A stretch of 16,113 nt of DNA from NCBI GenBank assembly GCA_001780895.1, contig MFJJ01000062.1, positions 3,144 through 19,256 on the forward strand, written 5' to 3'. Source of the DNA: Candidatus Gottesmanbacteria bacterium RIFCSPHIGHO2_01_FULL_46_14. GTDB lineage: Bacteria > Patescibacteriota > Microgenomatia > UBA10105 > UBA927. The position numbers were made by a program, and so were the translations under genes. Under the pieces are notes generated by a model, which saw only the letters and a list, made by a program, of their open reading frames with translations, ran no database searches and was not told where the DNA came from. Positions 5,936-12,757 of the stretch are shown in pieces. Position 1 is the first letter of the stretch, and the number at the start of each line of letters is the position of its first letter.

Positions 5936-6214
5936 TCAATCACTTGCGTATTTATGAAGGAGGGAGGCGGCAAGTGTTTGGTAGGGAATACCCTCTTCCA
6001 TAGCTTTGGTTTTGAGTCGCAATACATCTCGCTCGGAAAGGCGGATATTGATATTGCGAGTTTTTTCCAGCGTTGCCTTCGCGGTGGCCTTCAAACGATT
6101 TATTTCTCCGGAAGAGAGCGGCGTAGTCTGAAGTTTGCCCGATTCAATTGCTTCGTTAATTTCCTGTTCTTCTCTGTCTAGTTTGAGATCCTTAAATGGA
6201 TTACGATATTTCAT
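5936..6214 (-). CDS. BrnA/CopG-type antitoxin
   Basis: The 92-aa protein ends with INIRLSERDVLRLKTKAM followed by EEGIPYQTLAASLLHKYAS (residues 55-91), a characteristic ribbon-helix-helix C-terminus of CopG/BrnA-type antitoxins. The acidic N-terminal half (LDREEQEINEAIESGKLQ) would wrap the toxin. It is second in the minus-strand operon, coupled to the toxin gene by a four-base overlap at 6211-6214. Toxin-first order is usual for BrnT/BrnA-like pairs, where the antitoxin represses the shared promoter. It ends 17 bases from the ligase stop, so the two genes converge with almost no spacer. Confidence 0.85.
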   Translation of the reverse strand: MKYRNPFKDLKLDREEQEINEAIESGKLQTTPLSSGEINRLKATAKATLEKTRNINIRLSERDVLRLKTKAMEEGIPYQTLAASLLHKYASD

Positions 6215-6492
6215 GTTCCTCCTTTTTCAATAAAATTTTTTGTATATTTCCTACTTGGAAACATTGTTTTTAAGAAAATCTTTTCATCATCTTCAACGTA
6301 GGGAACAACAAAAACATACTCAGAAATTTCCAAAATATAGAGTTTCTGGCCAGGATATCGTTTTTGATTAGGATGATCTGTTTTTCCAAGTATTCTTCCT
6401 TCAAGAATTGCTGTGATCGCATCTTCAAATGATATTCTGCGTTCTCTTTTTAGTTTCTGATTCTTTTCATCATCCCATCCAATGTATTTCAC
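6211..6492 (-). CDS. BrnT-like toxin
   Basis: The protein begins MKYIGWDDEKN and continues with RRISFEDAITAILEGRIL, DHPNQKRYPGQKLYILEI, VPYVEDDEKIFLKTMFPSRK. This WDxEKN...SFEDA...FLKTxxPSRK pattern fits BrnT-type RNase toxins found in CPR and other bacteria. I chose the GTG at 6492 (93 aa) because the family starts at this point and because TTGACA (6527-6522), 17 bases, TACACT (6504-6499) end six bases before it. Longer frames from 6531 or 6540 would place the promoter inside the gene. The antitoxin follows with ATGA overlap. RNase activity is inferred from family, not visible from residues alone. Confidence 0.8.
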   Translation of the reverse strand: MKYIGWDDEKNQKLKRERRISFEDAITAILEGRILGKTDHPNQKRYPGQKLYILEISEYVFVVPYVEDDEKIFLKTMFPSRKYTKNFIEKGGT

Positions 6493-6498
6493 TTTTGT

Positions 6499-6527
6499 AG
6501 TGTATGACAAATAGTATGAAATGTCAA
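6499..6527 (-). promoter_or_regulatory. Promoter of the BrnT/BrnA-like module
   Basis: On the minus strand TTGACA (6527-6522), a 17-base spacer and TACACT (6504-6499) precede the GTG start by six bases, which implies a leaderless mRNA. The promoter begins 15 bases from the ligase 3'-end copy, so the module carries its own promoter right at its border. Confidence 0.75.
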
Positions 6528-6541
6528 CCATCCGTTTCAAG

Positions 6542-6574
6542 GAAGTTGAGGAGATGTATAAGAGTCAAAGATAG
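6542..6574 (+). pseudogene. Displaced 3' end of the DNA ligase gene
   Basis: The frame reads EVEEMYKSQR and TAG. The first 28 bases match the intact ligase end at 5874-5901 with a single silent change. Nothing else of the ligase is present. It is the distal copy of a gene end that was split or duplicated when the TA module arrived. Confidence 0.88.
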
Positions 6575-6591
6575 ACGATCCGTTAAGTGAA

Positions 6592-6819
6592 TTAATGCAT
6601 GAGTCGACTACTGTGGATTGTGGCAGTTTGATCAGGATGATTAATGCAGGGAGTTGTACCGACACGAGCAAGATTTTTCCTCGCAACAAACTTATCAAAG
6701 CTGTGACCCGAAGGACATCTATAGGAAACGACGAATGTATCGCCTCGCTCAACTCCAGTTAGATCAAACAGGTCAGCTTGAGCGGCAGATGTAAGTTCAA
6801 CTTCCTGTTTGTCTGGCAT
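6592..6819 (-). CDS. Hypothetical 75-aa protein with possible zinc site
   Basis: I do not recognise this protein. The preferred start at 6819 gives MPDKQEVELTSAAQADLFDL; a longer frame to 6981 would run through a 9-bp tandem repeat and into the ATPase gene and is unlikely. The middle reads FVVSYRCPSGHSFDKF and the end TTPCINHPDQ, so CPxGH plus CxxH could hold one metal ion, as in small zinc-ribbon-like domains. A minus-strand TTGACA (6869-6864) with TAAACT (6845-6840) at 18 bases is a plausible promoter, with a CT-repeat in the spacer and a leader of about 15-20 bases. It is divergent from the P-type ATPase gene. Confidence 0.55.
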   Translation of the reverse strand: MPDKQEVELTSAAQADLFDLTGVERGDTFVVSYRCPSGHSFDKFVARKNLARVGTTPCINHPDQTATIHSSRLMH

Positions 6820-6874
6820 AGTTTTCTCTGGTGAGAGGGAGTTTAGCGCAGAGAGAGAGGCTTTGTCAAACTCT

Positions 6875-6919
6875 ATAAGGGAAATCAGGGAGATAAGGGA
6901 GATAAGGGAGATCGGGGTC
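6875..6919. repeat. Five 9-bp tandem units before the ATPase gene
   Basis: Units ATAAGGGAA, ATCAGGGAG, ATAAGGGAG, ATAAGGGAG and ATCGGGGTC run head to tail. The array ends four bases before the -10 box (TAGAAT, 6923-6928) of the ATPase gene, so it fills the place where a -35 box and upstream element would be. Confidence 0.85.
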
Positions 6920-6920
6920 T

Positions 6921-6934
6921 GGTAGAATGAAGTC
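6921..6934 (+). promoter_or_regulatory. Extended -10 promoter of the P-type ATPase
   Basis: TGG directly before TAGAAT (6923-6928) makes an extended -10 element, six bases before the ATG at 6935. No -35 box is visible at 16-18 bases because the 9-bp tandem array occupies that region. The transcript would be leaderless. Confidence 0.65.
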
Positions 6935-9337
6935 ATGCCCGGAAAAACTGCCAAGGGATTAACGTCAGCGGAAGCTAGCATTCGCCTCGCCGCCTACGGA
7001 CCAAATACACTGCCGGAAAAACCACCGCGGTCAGTGCTTTCGATTCTGACGGCTCAACTTATCAACCCCCTCATTCTCGTTCTTCTGGGAGCAGCGACGG
7101 TTACCATCGTCATCGGGAAGATCATCGATACCAGCGTCATTCTTGTTGCGGTAGGTATCAATACCATCCTCGGGTTTATCCAGGAGTATAAGGCCGAAAC
7201 TGCAATAGGAGCACTCAAACGATTGCTCGCGCCGCAAGCGCGGGTATTCCGAGACGGAGTTCTTGGACAGATTGCGGTGGCGAGTCTCGTGCCGGGAGAT
7301 GTCGTTGCCCTCTCTGCCGGTGATCGGGTTGCCGCTGACGGGGTGCTCGTTGAAGCAGTTAATCTTTTTATAAATGAAGCAATACTGACGGGAGAAAGCG
7401 TTCCGGTCGCCAAACGCGCTGATGGAGAGAACGATGAATATGCGAGGCTTTTGATGGGGACAATTGTAGCGTCGGGTAGAGCGACGATGCGCGTAATTGA
7501 GACGGGAGTACGGACCAAAATCGGACAACTTGCGGTAAGTCTCCAGGAGACACCATCAACCGCAACTCCTTTGCAAATGCAACTCGGAAGACTGGCAAAA
7601 ATACTCGCGATCCTTGTTATTATCACCTGTTTTGGTGTCTTTGGCCTTGGGGTACTTGCCGGCCGCGATATCATTACGATGGGAACGACGAGCGTGGCTA
7701 TTGCTGTGTCTGCAGTGCCTGAGGGGATGGTTGTGGCGCTCACTGCCATTTTGGCACTCGGGATGTCCCGGATTGCGAAGCGAAAAGCAATCGTGCGGAC
7801 ACTGGTTGCCACAGAAACGTTGGGATCGGTGACCACTGTATGTGTTGATAAAACCGGTACGATCACGGCCGGCGTCATGCGTGTCGTCAAAACCGATTTT
7901 GTCGATAGCGCCCAGGCGACGCTGGCGGCAGTACTTGCCAATAATATGAGCGATCCACTTGAGGTCGCGCTGTGGGATTGGGCTTCTGAGCATGTTGATC
8001 CACAGAAAATTACCGACGAACATCCCAGGACCGGTGAGGTTCCCTTTGGCGAAGTACACAAATTTATGACCGTTACTACGAAAGAGGGCGTATGGATGAA
8101 AGGTGCACCGGAAGTAGTTTGGAGAAAGTGTACGCTCACCCAAAAAGAGAAAAACATATGGGAGAAAAAAGTAGCTCTGTATGCTTCAGAAGGGCTTCGC
8201 GTGCTTGCGTTTGCACATGGCCTCACATTCTTGGGGATTATCGGTATTGCCGATCCCGTGCGGGAGGGCGTTAGTGACGCGGTCAAAGAGCTCACTGCTG
8301 CGGGGATAGCGGTCAAAATTGTGACTGGGGACTATCGCGGGACGGCTGAGGCAATCGCAAAAACTATTGGCCTACCGATAACCGATCCGAGCCACCAAAT
8401 TATTGAAGGAAAAGAACTGGCAGCGATGACCAACCAGGAGCTTTCGGGTCGTATCAGCGACGTAGTGTTGTTTTGCCGCGTTACCCCAATGGATAAACTC
8501 AAAATTGTGACGGTACTACAAGGTAGGGGCGACGTTGTTGCCATGACCGGTGATGGCGTCAATGATGCAGCTGCCATTAAAAAAGCGGATATTGGTGTGG
8601 TCGTGTCTGATGCCAGCGACGTTGCCAAAGAAATAGCCGACGTCGTATTGGTGGACTCCAATATACGAACCATTGCAGCCGCAGTAGAAGAGGGAAGAGG
8701 TATTTTTGAAAATATTCGAAAAGTAGTTCTTTACCTCGTATCCGATTCATTTGTCGAAATATTGGTCATTGTCGCATCAATTCTATTAGGATTGCCTCTA
8801 CCGCTTACGGCACTCCAGATACTCTGGATTAATCTCGTCGCCGACGGGCTTCCGAGTCTAGCTTTGGTCGTCGATCCCTTGCGGTCCGGTCTTATGCATA
8901 TGCGCCCGCGCGTAAAAGGAACACCGATCGTCGATCAACCCATGGGAGTGGTTATCGCACTCATTAGTATTTCAGCTGTTATTTTTGTTATCGGGGGATT
9001 TTATTGGGCTCTTGGTCGGTCAGGAGGAAATCTCGTCTACGCCCAGACGCTTGTATTTACGATGGTTGCTGTTGATTCGCTTATTTATGTATTTTCCGCT
9101 CGCCGCATGCACGCACGATTGACTTTTGCGAGTATATTCCATAATCATTGGCTTATCGTGGCTGTAGCTATTGGTGTCGCCTTGCAGCTTTTTGCGGTCT
9201 ATCACCCATGGGGTAATGACGCGTTTGGAACGATGGCCATCGGAAGTATCGAATGGCTCGTTATTATTGGAGCGTCTTTTTCCATGCTTGGTATGATAGA
9301 AGGGACGAAGGCATATTTTTTCAGAAGACGTCTATGA
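6935..9337 (+). CDS. P-type cation-transporting ATPase (P2A-like, probably Ca2+)
   Basis: The 800-aa protein has all P-type landmarks: actuator TGES (152-155), membrane motif PEGM (262-265), phosphorylation site DKTGT with Asp305, nucleotide-domain KGAPE (389-393), IVTGD (462-466), and the hinge MTGDGVNDA (537-545). Helix six reads WINLVADGLPSLAL, close to the calcium-pump pattern with Asn633 and Asp637. In helix five, LVSDSFVEI keeps Glu608 but has Ser where SERCA has Asn. These features favour the calcium-pump group; Mn2+ or other cations are possible. The N-terminal GLTSAEASIRLAAYGPNTLPE is the usual cation-ATPase start domain. The nucleotide domain (about 310-440) is short. It overlaps the exchanger gene by ATGA, indicating a shared mRNA. 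Confidence 0.93.
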   Translation: MPGKTAKGLTSAEASIRLAAYGPNTLPEKPPRSVLSILTAQLINPLILVLLGAATVTIVIGKIIDTSVILVAVGINTILGFIQEYKAETAIGALKRLLAPQARVFRDGVLGQIAVASLVPGDVVALSAGDRVAADGVLVEAVNLFINEAILTGESVPVAKRADGENDEYARLLMGTIVASGRATMRVIETGVRTKIGQLAVSLQETPSTATPLQMQLGRLAKILAILVIITCFGVFGLGVLAGRDIITMGTTSVAIAVSAVPEGMVVALTAILALGMSRIAKRKAIVRTLVATETLGSVTTVCVDKTGTITAGVMRVVKTDFVDSAQATLAAVLANNMSDPLEVALWDWASEHVDPQKITDEHPRTGEVPFGEVHKFMTVTTKEGVWMKGAPEVVWRKCTLTQKEKNIWEKKVALYASEGLRVLAFAHGLTFLGIIGIADPVREGVSDAVKELTAAGIAVKIVTGDYRGTAEAIAKTIGLPITDPSHQIIEGKELAAMTNQELSGRISDVVLFCRVTPMDKLKIVTVLQGRGDVVAMTGDGVNDAAAIKKADIGVVVSDASDVAKEIADVVLVDSNIRTIAAAVEEGRGIFENIRKVVLYLVSDSFVEILVIVASILLGLPLPLTALQILWINLVADGLPSLALVVDPLRSGLMHMRPRVKGTPIVDQPMGVVIALISISAVIFVIGGFYWALGRSGGNLVYAQTLVFTMVAVDSLIYVFSARRMHARLTFASIFHNHWLIVAVAIGVALQLFAVYHPWGNDAFGTMAIGSIEWLVIIGASFSMLGMIEGTKAYFFRRRL

Positions 9338-10272
9338 CGATTTGGTGGGATATCGGCGTAATGATTGGTTTTGGCCTGATTCTATCAGGATGCGCGCATT
9401 TAGTTATCCGAGGAGCAGCAGGGATAGCCAAGCACGCTGGACTGACGAGTTTTACTTTTGGATTTTTGCTGTTAGGAATTCTCACTTCCATGCCCGAAAT
9501 GTTTGTCGCCATTCAGGCAGCTCTGACAAACATTCCTCAGCTGGCAACCGGAAATCTTTTGGGCGGATCGATTCTTCTTTTGTCTCTGGTTATGGGAGCA
9601 CTTGCCGTCATACTTGGGAAGGTTGTGCTTGATCATGAAATCAGCTGGCAAGATATGGTATCAACGATTGGAGTGATTGCCGCTCCGGCACTTGTGTTGT
9701 GGGATGGAGCGCTAACAAGAGGAGAAGGAATATTTTTGGTGGGAGCCTACGGCGTTCATGCGCTCCTCCTTACTCGCGACGGTACACTCCAGCACCCGCT
9801 TCATAAACATGCCGTCGGTCATCGTCATGTTCACCAGAATATCGGCATGTTTATCCTGGGTATTGCGGGACTTGCGATAGCATCGCGCGTCATCGTTACG
9901 AGTGCAGAAGTTATTATCCATTCGTTTTCCATTCCGCCCATTGTTTTTGGTTTGTTTTTTTTGTCGCTTGGGACGAATTTGCCGGAATTTGCTCTTGCCT
10001 GGAGTGTTATTGCCCAGAAACGGCGAGACTTGGCAATCGGAGATTTTCTCGGGAGTGCTGCAGCTAATACACTTATCTTGGGGATACTGGCGATAATTTC
10101 TCCGTATACTGATCCCAATCCAAGCCGCGTTACAGCGGCACTGGTGCTCCTGGGTAGTGTAGCAGCGTATTTTCTCTGGTCGTTTTGGACGGGCAGGTCG
10201 CTTTCACGCAAAGAGGGGCTTGGGTTACTGGCATTTTATGCCATATTTGTCGCGTACGAACTATTTGGGTAG
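9334..10272 (+). CDS. CaCA-family cation exchanger (Ca2+/Na+ or H+ antiporter)
   Basis: The ATG at 9334 is preferred: it overlaps the ATPase stop by four bases and gives 312 aa, while the frame to 9253 lies inside the ATPase. The two inverted alpha repeats are visible: TSMPEMFVAIQAA plus ATGNLLGGSILLLSLVMG (51-88) and GTNLPEFALAWSVIA plus AIGDFLGSAAANTLILG (213-250). Glu55 and Glu218 are the conserved metal-binding acids. Repeat one lacks the usual Asn pair of GSNxxN. The loop between the halves is rich in His (154, 157, 159, 163, 165, 167), suggesting metal binding on the loop. About ten hydrophobic segments are present. With the ATPase it forms a likely calcium-efflux operon. Confidence 0.9.
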   Translation: MTIWWDIGVMIGFGLILSGCAHLVIRGAAGIAKHAGLTSFTFGFLLLGILTSMPEMFVAIQAALTNIPQLATGNLLGGSILLLSLVMGALAVILGKVVLDHEISWQDMVSTIGVIAAPALVLWDGALTRGEGIFLVGAYGVHALLLTRDGTLQHPLHKHAVGHRHVHQNIGMFILGIAGLAIASRVIVTSAEVIIHSFSIPPIVFGLFFLSLGTNLPEFALAWSVIAQKRRDLAIGDFLGSAAANTLILGILAIISPYTDPNPSRVTAALVLLGSVAAYFLWSFWTGRSLSRKEGLGLLAFYAIFVAYELFG

Positions 10273-10287
10273 TATAATGCGCCCAAC
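10273..10287 (+). promoter_or_regulatory. -10 box before the glycosyltransferase
   Basis: A perfect TATAAT (10273-10278) lies across the end of the exchanger gene and nine bases before the ATG at 10288. No good -35 is visible. The glycosyltransferase therefore may have its own leaderless transcript. Confidence 0.55.
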
Positions 10288-11040
10288 ATGGCTTCGCCTC
10301 GGTTTTCCGTTATTATCCCAACGCTTAACGAAGAGAAATTTTTGCCCGGTCTCCTCACTTCGCTCGTCAATCAAACAGAAAAACCCTTCAAGGTGATTGT
10401 TGTCGATGGAAAATCAAAGGATACAACGGTTGCGGTTGCTGAGTCGTTCAAAAAGAAGCTGCCTCTTCGAGTGATAACGTGCGAACAGGCGAGTCTGCCG
10501 ATGCAGCGCAATCGTGGAGCCGCCCAAGCGCGGGGCGAGTGGTTCGTGTTTATCGACGCCGACAGTGTGCTTCTGCCGTATTTTTTTGAACGCGTCGGCG
10601 CGTTTATCAACGGGGAAAAGCCATCATTTTTCACGACGTGGTTTCGTCCAGATAGCGAGTCGCAGGGCGATGCACTCTTTACCCTGTTTGCCAACCTCTA
10701 TGTTGAAGGAGCAGCGTTTATCAAGCGGCCATTGTCGCCAGGGCCCATGACCATTCTTCGTCGCGAGGTGTTTTTTTCAGTCAATGGGTATGATGAAACC
10801 GTTCTATGGGGAGAGGATTATGATCTAACGCGAAGACTGGTCGCACGCGGCGTCCTCCCTCGGATATTGCGGGAGACGCTCTACATTCATTCTCTTCGGC
10901 GTCTACGCGTGGAAGGAAAGATCAAAGTTCTGAGTCTCTATTCGAAGGCTGCGCTCGTGGCTCTTCTTACCGGTAAGACATTCCGTCGTGTATCCGACTA
11001 CATGATGGGCGGACATATTTATGAGAAACGTCGTCGCTGA
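10288..11040 (+). CDS. Family 2 glycosyltransferase
   Basis: The 250-aa protein opens with FSVIIPTLNEEKFLPGLL and VVDGKSKDTT, the nucleotide-sugar-binding part of the GT-A fold. FIDADS (residues about 89-94) is the DxD-like metal motif, and GYDETVLWGEDYDLTRRL near 168-185 is the acceptor-side ED motif. It transfers a sugar from a nucleotide donor to an unknown acceptor, probably at the inner face of the membrane. The C-terminus has a moderately hydrophobic stretch (LYSKAALVALLTG) but no clear transmembrane helix pair. It overlaps the next gene by 20 bases and shares no pathway link with it that I can see. Confidence 0.9.
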   Translation: MASPRFSVIIPTLNEEKFLPGLLTSLVNQTEKPFKVIVVDGKSKDTTVAVAESFKKKLPLRVITCEQASLPMQRNRGAAQARGEWFVFIDADSVLLPYFFERVGAFINGEKPSFFTTWFRPDSESQGDALFTLFANLYVEGAAFIKRPLSPGPMTILRREVFFSVNGYDETVLWGEDYDLTRRLVARGVLPRILRETLYIHSLRRLRVEGKIKVLSLYSKAALVALLTGKTFRRVSDYMMGGHIYEKRRR

Positions 11041-12340
11041 TTTACAACTCCATTCTCGATTTGCCCGCGCGGTGTCGCCGCAGATGACGATTCCCAACAT
11101 TGCCCTGTGGGCACGGCGAAAGGGGATCGGACTCGTGGCGACCGGTGATTGGACCCACCCCATGTGGTTTTCCGAAATCCAACGGGATTTGGAGGAAATG
11201 GGCAATGGACTGCTGCGATTAAAAACAAAAGAAGAAGCGCCGCTATTTCTTTTAGCAACCGAAGTTTCTTCGATATATTCCCAAGGCGGACGGCTTCGGC
11301 GGGTGCATACACTGATTTGGGTTCCGACTCTTGAAGCGGCACGAAAAATAAACAGTGAATTTACGCGCCGTGGGTGTAATCTCATGAGCGACGGCAGACC
11401 TATCATAGGGCTGTCTAGTATTCATGTTGCGGAGCTTGTTTTAACCATCGAGCCCAAAGCGCTTATCATCCCGGCTCACGCCTGGACACCATATTTTTCT
11501 GTATACGGAAGCTTGGGAGGATTTGATAGTTTGGATGTGGCGTTTGGACCGTATGCCAAGAACATTTACGCCGTAGAAACAGGACTCTCGAGTAATCCAG
11601 CGATGAACTGGCGCATCAAAGAACTCGACGATCGCACCATTCTTTCCTTTTCCGATGCACACTCAGGCCCCAAACTCGGGCGCGAGGCGACGGTTTTTGA
11701 TGTCAAAGATCTTTCTTATAAATCTATTTATCAGGCAATTGCCGAAAAAACAAATATTGCCTATACGCTTGAATTTTATCCGGAAGAAGGGAAGTACCAT
11801 TACACCGGCCACCGCGCCTGCGGCATTCGCTGGAGCCCTCAGGAAACCAAACAAAAAGGAAAGACGTGTCCGGTGTGTGGCAAGCCACTCACAATTGGGG
11901 TGATGCACAGAGTCGAAGATCTTGCGGGGAGATCGGAAGAAGAACTGAAGCTTGAGGAAACGTATATTGATAATATGCTTGCCAAAGCGATACGGAGTAA
12001 AACATTTCCCAATCGTCCTCCGTTTGTGATGCTCGTGCCCTTGCAGGAGATTATCGCCGAGGCGATCGGTTCACCGGTGGCCAGTCCGAAAGTCCAGACG
12101 CCGTACGGAAGACTCACGGATGAGTTTGGTGGTGAGTTTACTGTATTACTGTCCAGTAATACAGTAAACATTGCAAAGATTGCCGGAGAGCGGGTGGCTC
12201 AGGGGATTGATAGAGTTCGCCGTGGTGACATTTCAATCGATCCTGGATATGATGGAGTTTTTGGGACGGTGAAGATTTGGGCTGATGACGAGGATCGGCT
12301 TGTTGATCCTTCCAAAGAGCAACTGACGATGTTCTCATGA
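11021..12340 (+). CDS. Endonuclease Q (PHP-domain DNA repair nuclease)
   Basis: The 439-aa protein starts DLQLHSRFARAVS, the first metal-binding motif of PHP domains, followed by ATGDWTHPMWF, FLLATEVSSIYSQGG, RRVHTLIWVP, ALIIPAHAWTPYFSVYGS, YAVETGLSSNPAMNWR and FSDAHSGPKLGRE. This series is characteristic of endonuclease Q, which cuts DNA 5' to deaminated bases such as hypoxanthine and uracil. A zinc-finger-like region, RACGIRWSP to CPVCGKPL, sits near residues 265-290. The start overlaps the glycosyltransferase by 20 bases. An in-frame 34-base palindrome (12136-12169) encodes TVLLSSNTVN near residue 372. The 3' end overlaps the convergent PIN gene by six bases. The enzyme is mostly archaeal, matching the archaeal-type ligase in this window. 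Confidence 0.93.
   Translation: MRNVVADLQLHSRFARAVSPQMTIPNIALWARRKGIGLVATGDWTHPMWFSEIQRDLEEMGNGLLRLKTKEEAPLFLLATEVSSIYSQGGRLRRVHTLIWVPTLEAARKINSEFTRRGCNLMSDGRPIIGLSSIHVAELVLTIEPKALIIPAHAWTPYFSVYGSLGGFDSLDVAFGPYAKNIYAVETGLSSNPAMNWRIKELDDRTILSFSDAHSGPKLGREATVFDVKDLSYKSIYQAIAEKTNIAYTLEFYPEEGKYHYTGHRACGIRWSPQETKQKGKTCPVCGKPLTIGVMHRVEDLAGRSEEELKLEETYIDNMLAKAIRSKTFPNRPPFVMLVPLQEIIAEAIGSPVASPKVQTPYGRLTDEFGGEFTVLLSSNTVNIAKIAGERVAQGIDRVRRGDISIDPGYDGVFGTVKIWADDEDRLVDPSKEQLTMFS
12136..12169. repeat. Perfect 16-bp inverted repeat inside endonuclease Q
   Basis: GTTTACTGTATTACTG (12136-12151) and CAGTAATACAGTAAAC (12154-12169) are exact reverse complements around a 2-base loop. Like the palindrome in nnrD it lies in a coding gene without breaking the frame, but the two sequences are unrelated. 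Confidence 0.9.
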
Positions 12341-12757
12341 GTACTTGCGCATTATCTCTAGTAATTGTTTGGGAGACAGAATGATTATCCCTTTTATTTT
12401 TCCATTGAGCGACAAGACGTGATGTTTATCCAGAGACACGAGATAGGTAGCCTTGGCCTCTTGACACGTCGCGAACAGATGAGCATCGCCGGGGTCGAGC
12501 ATGCGATTTTTGTAGCCTTCAACATGTTGTTTTTCCGGCGCAGGCAGAATTTTAGGAAAGTATTTTTCTATCTCACCTTTAAGCCGTTCTCTATCCATAG
12601 GAATCTTATCTGCGTGTTTGAGCGTTTCATCGAGAATTACTTCGCTGATCATTCCTTGGAGCTGTTTCTTTTTAAGAAGTGTGAGAAGTTTTCGAGATCC
12701 ACCTTTGGATGAACGAAATGCAGAGAAGAGAACAGACGCATTAAAGACAATCTTCAT
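12335..12757 (-). CDS. PIN-family toxin with Asn in place of the first Asp
   Basis: The 140-aa protein fits the group often labelled putative TA toxin of the PIN family: MKIVFNASVLFSAFRSSKGG, GMISEVILDETLKHADKI, LDPGDAHLFATCQE and LVSLDKHHVL. The acids Glu44, Asp91 and Asp110 are in place. The first canonical Asp is Asn6 (codon AAT, one base from GAT), so metal binding may be weaker or the family variant may use another residue. It follows its antitoxin with an ATGA overlap (12754-12757). It is convergent with endonuclease Q, sharing six bases at a CTCATGAG palindrome. Confidence 0.83.
   Translation of the reverse strand: MKIVFNASVLFSAFRSSKGGSRKLLTLLKKKQLQGMISEVILDETLKHADKIPMDRERLKGEIEKYFPKILPAPEKQHVEGYKNRMLDPGDAHLFATCQEAKATYLVSLDKHHVLSLNGKIKGIIILSPKQLLEIMRKYS

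Noticed and set aside
6592..6981. The long 129-codon version of the small minus-strand gene
   Set aside because: The extra N-terminus translates the 9-bp tandem repeat (Ser-Leu-Ile units) and the start of the ATPase gene. The start at 6819 is more reasonable.
7054..8316. A 420-codon open frame on the minus strand inside the P-type ATPase gene
   Set aside because: It is antisense to a clearly conserved gene, is Ser/Thr/Ala-rich with no family signal, and is explained by the codon pattern of the sense gene.
9253..9333. Upstream extension of the CaCA exchanger
   Set aside because: It would overlap the ATPase C-terminus by 85 bases; the ATG at 9334 makes the standard ATGA overlap and starts at the first membrane helix.
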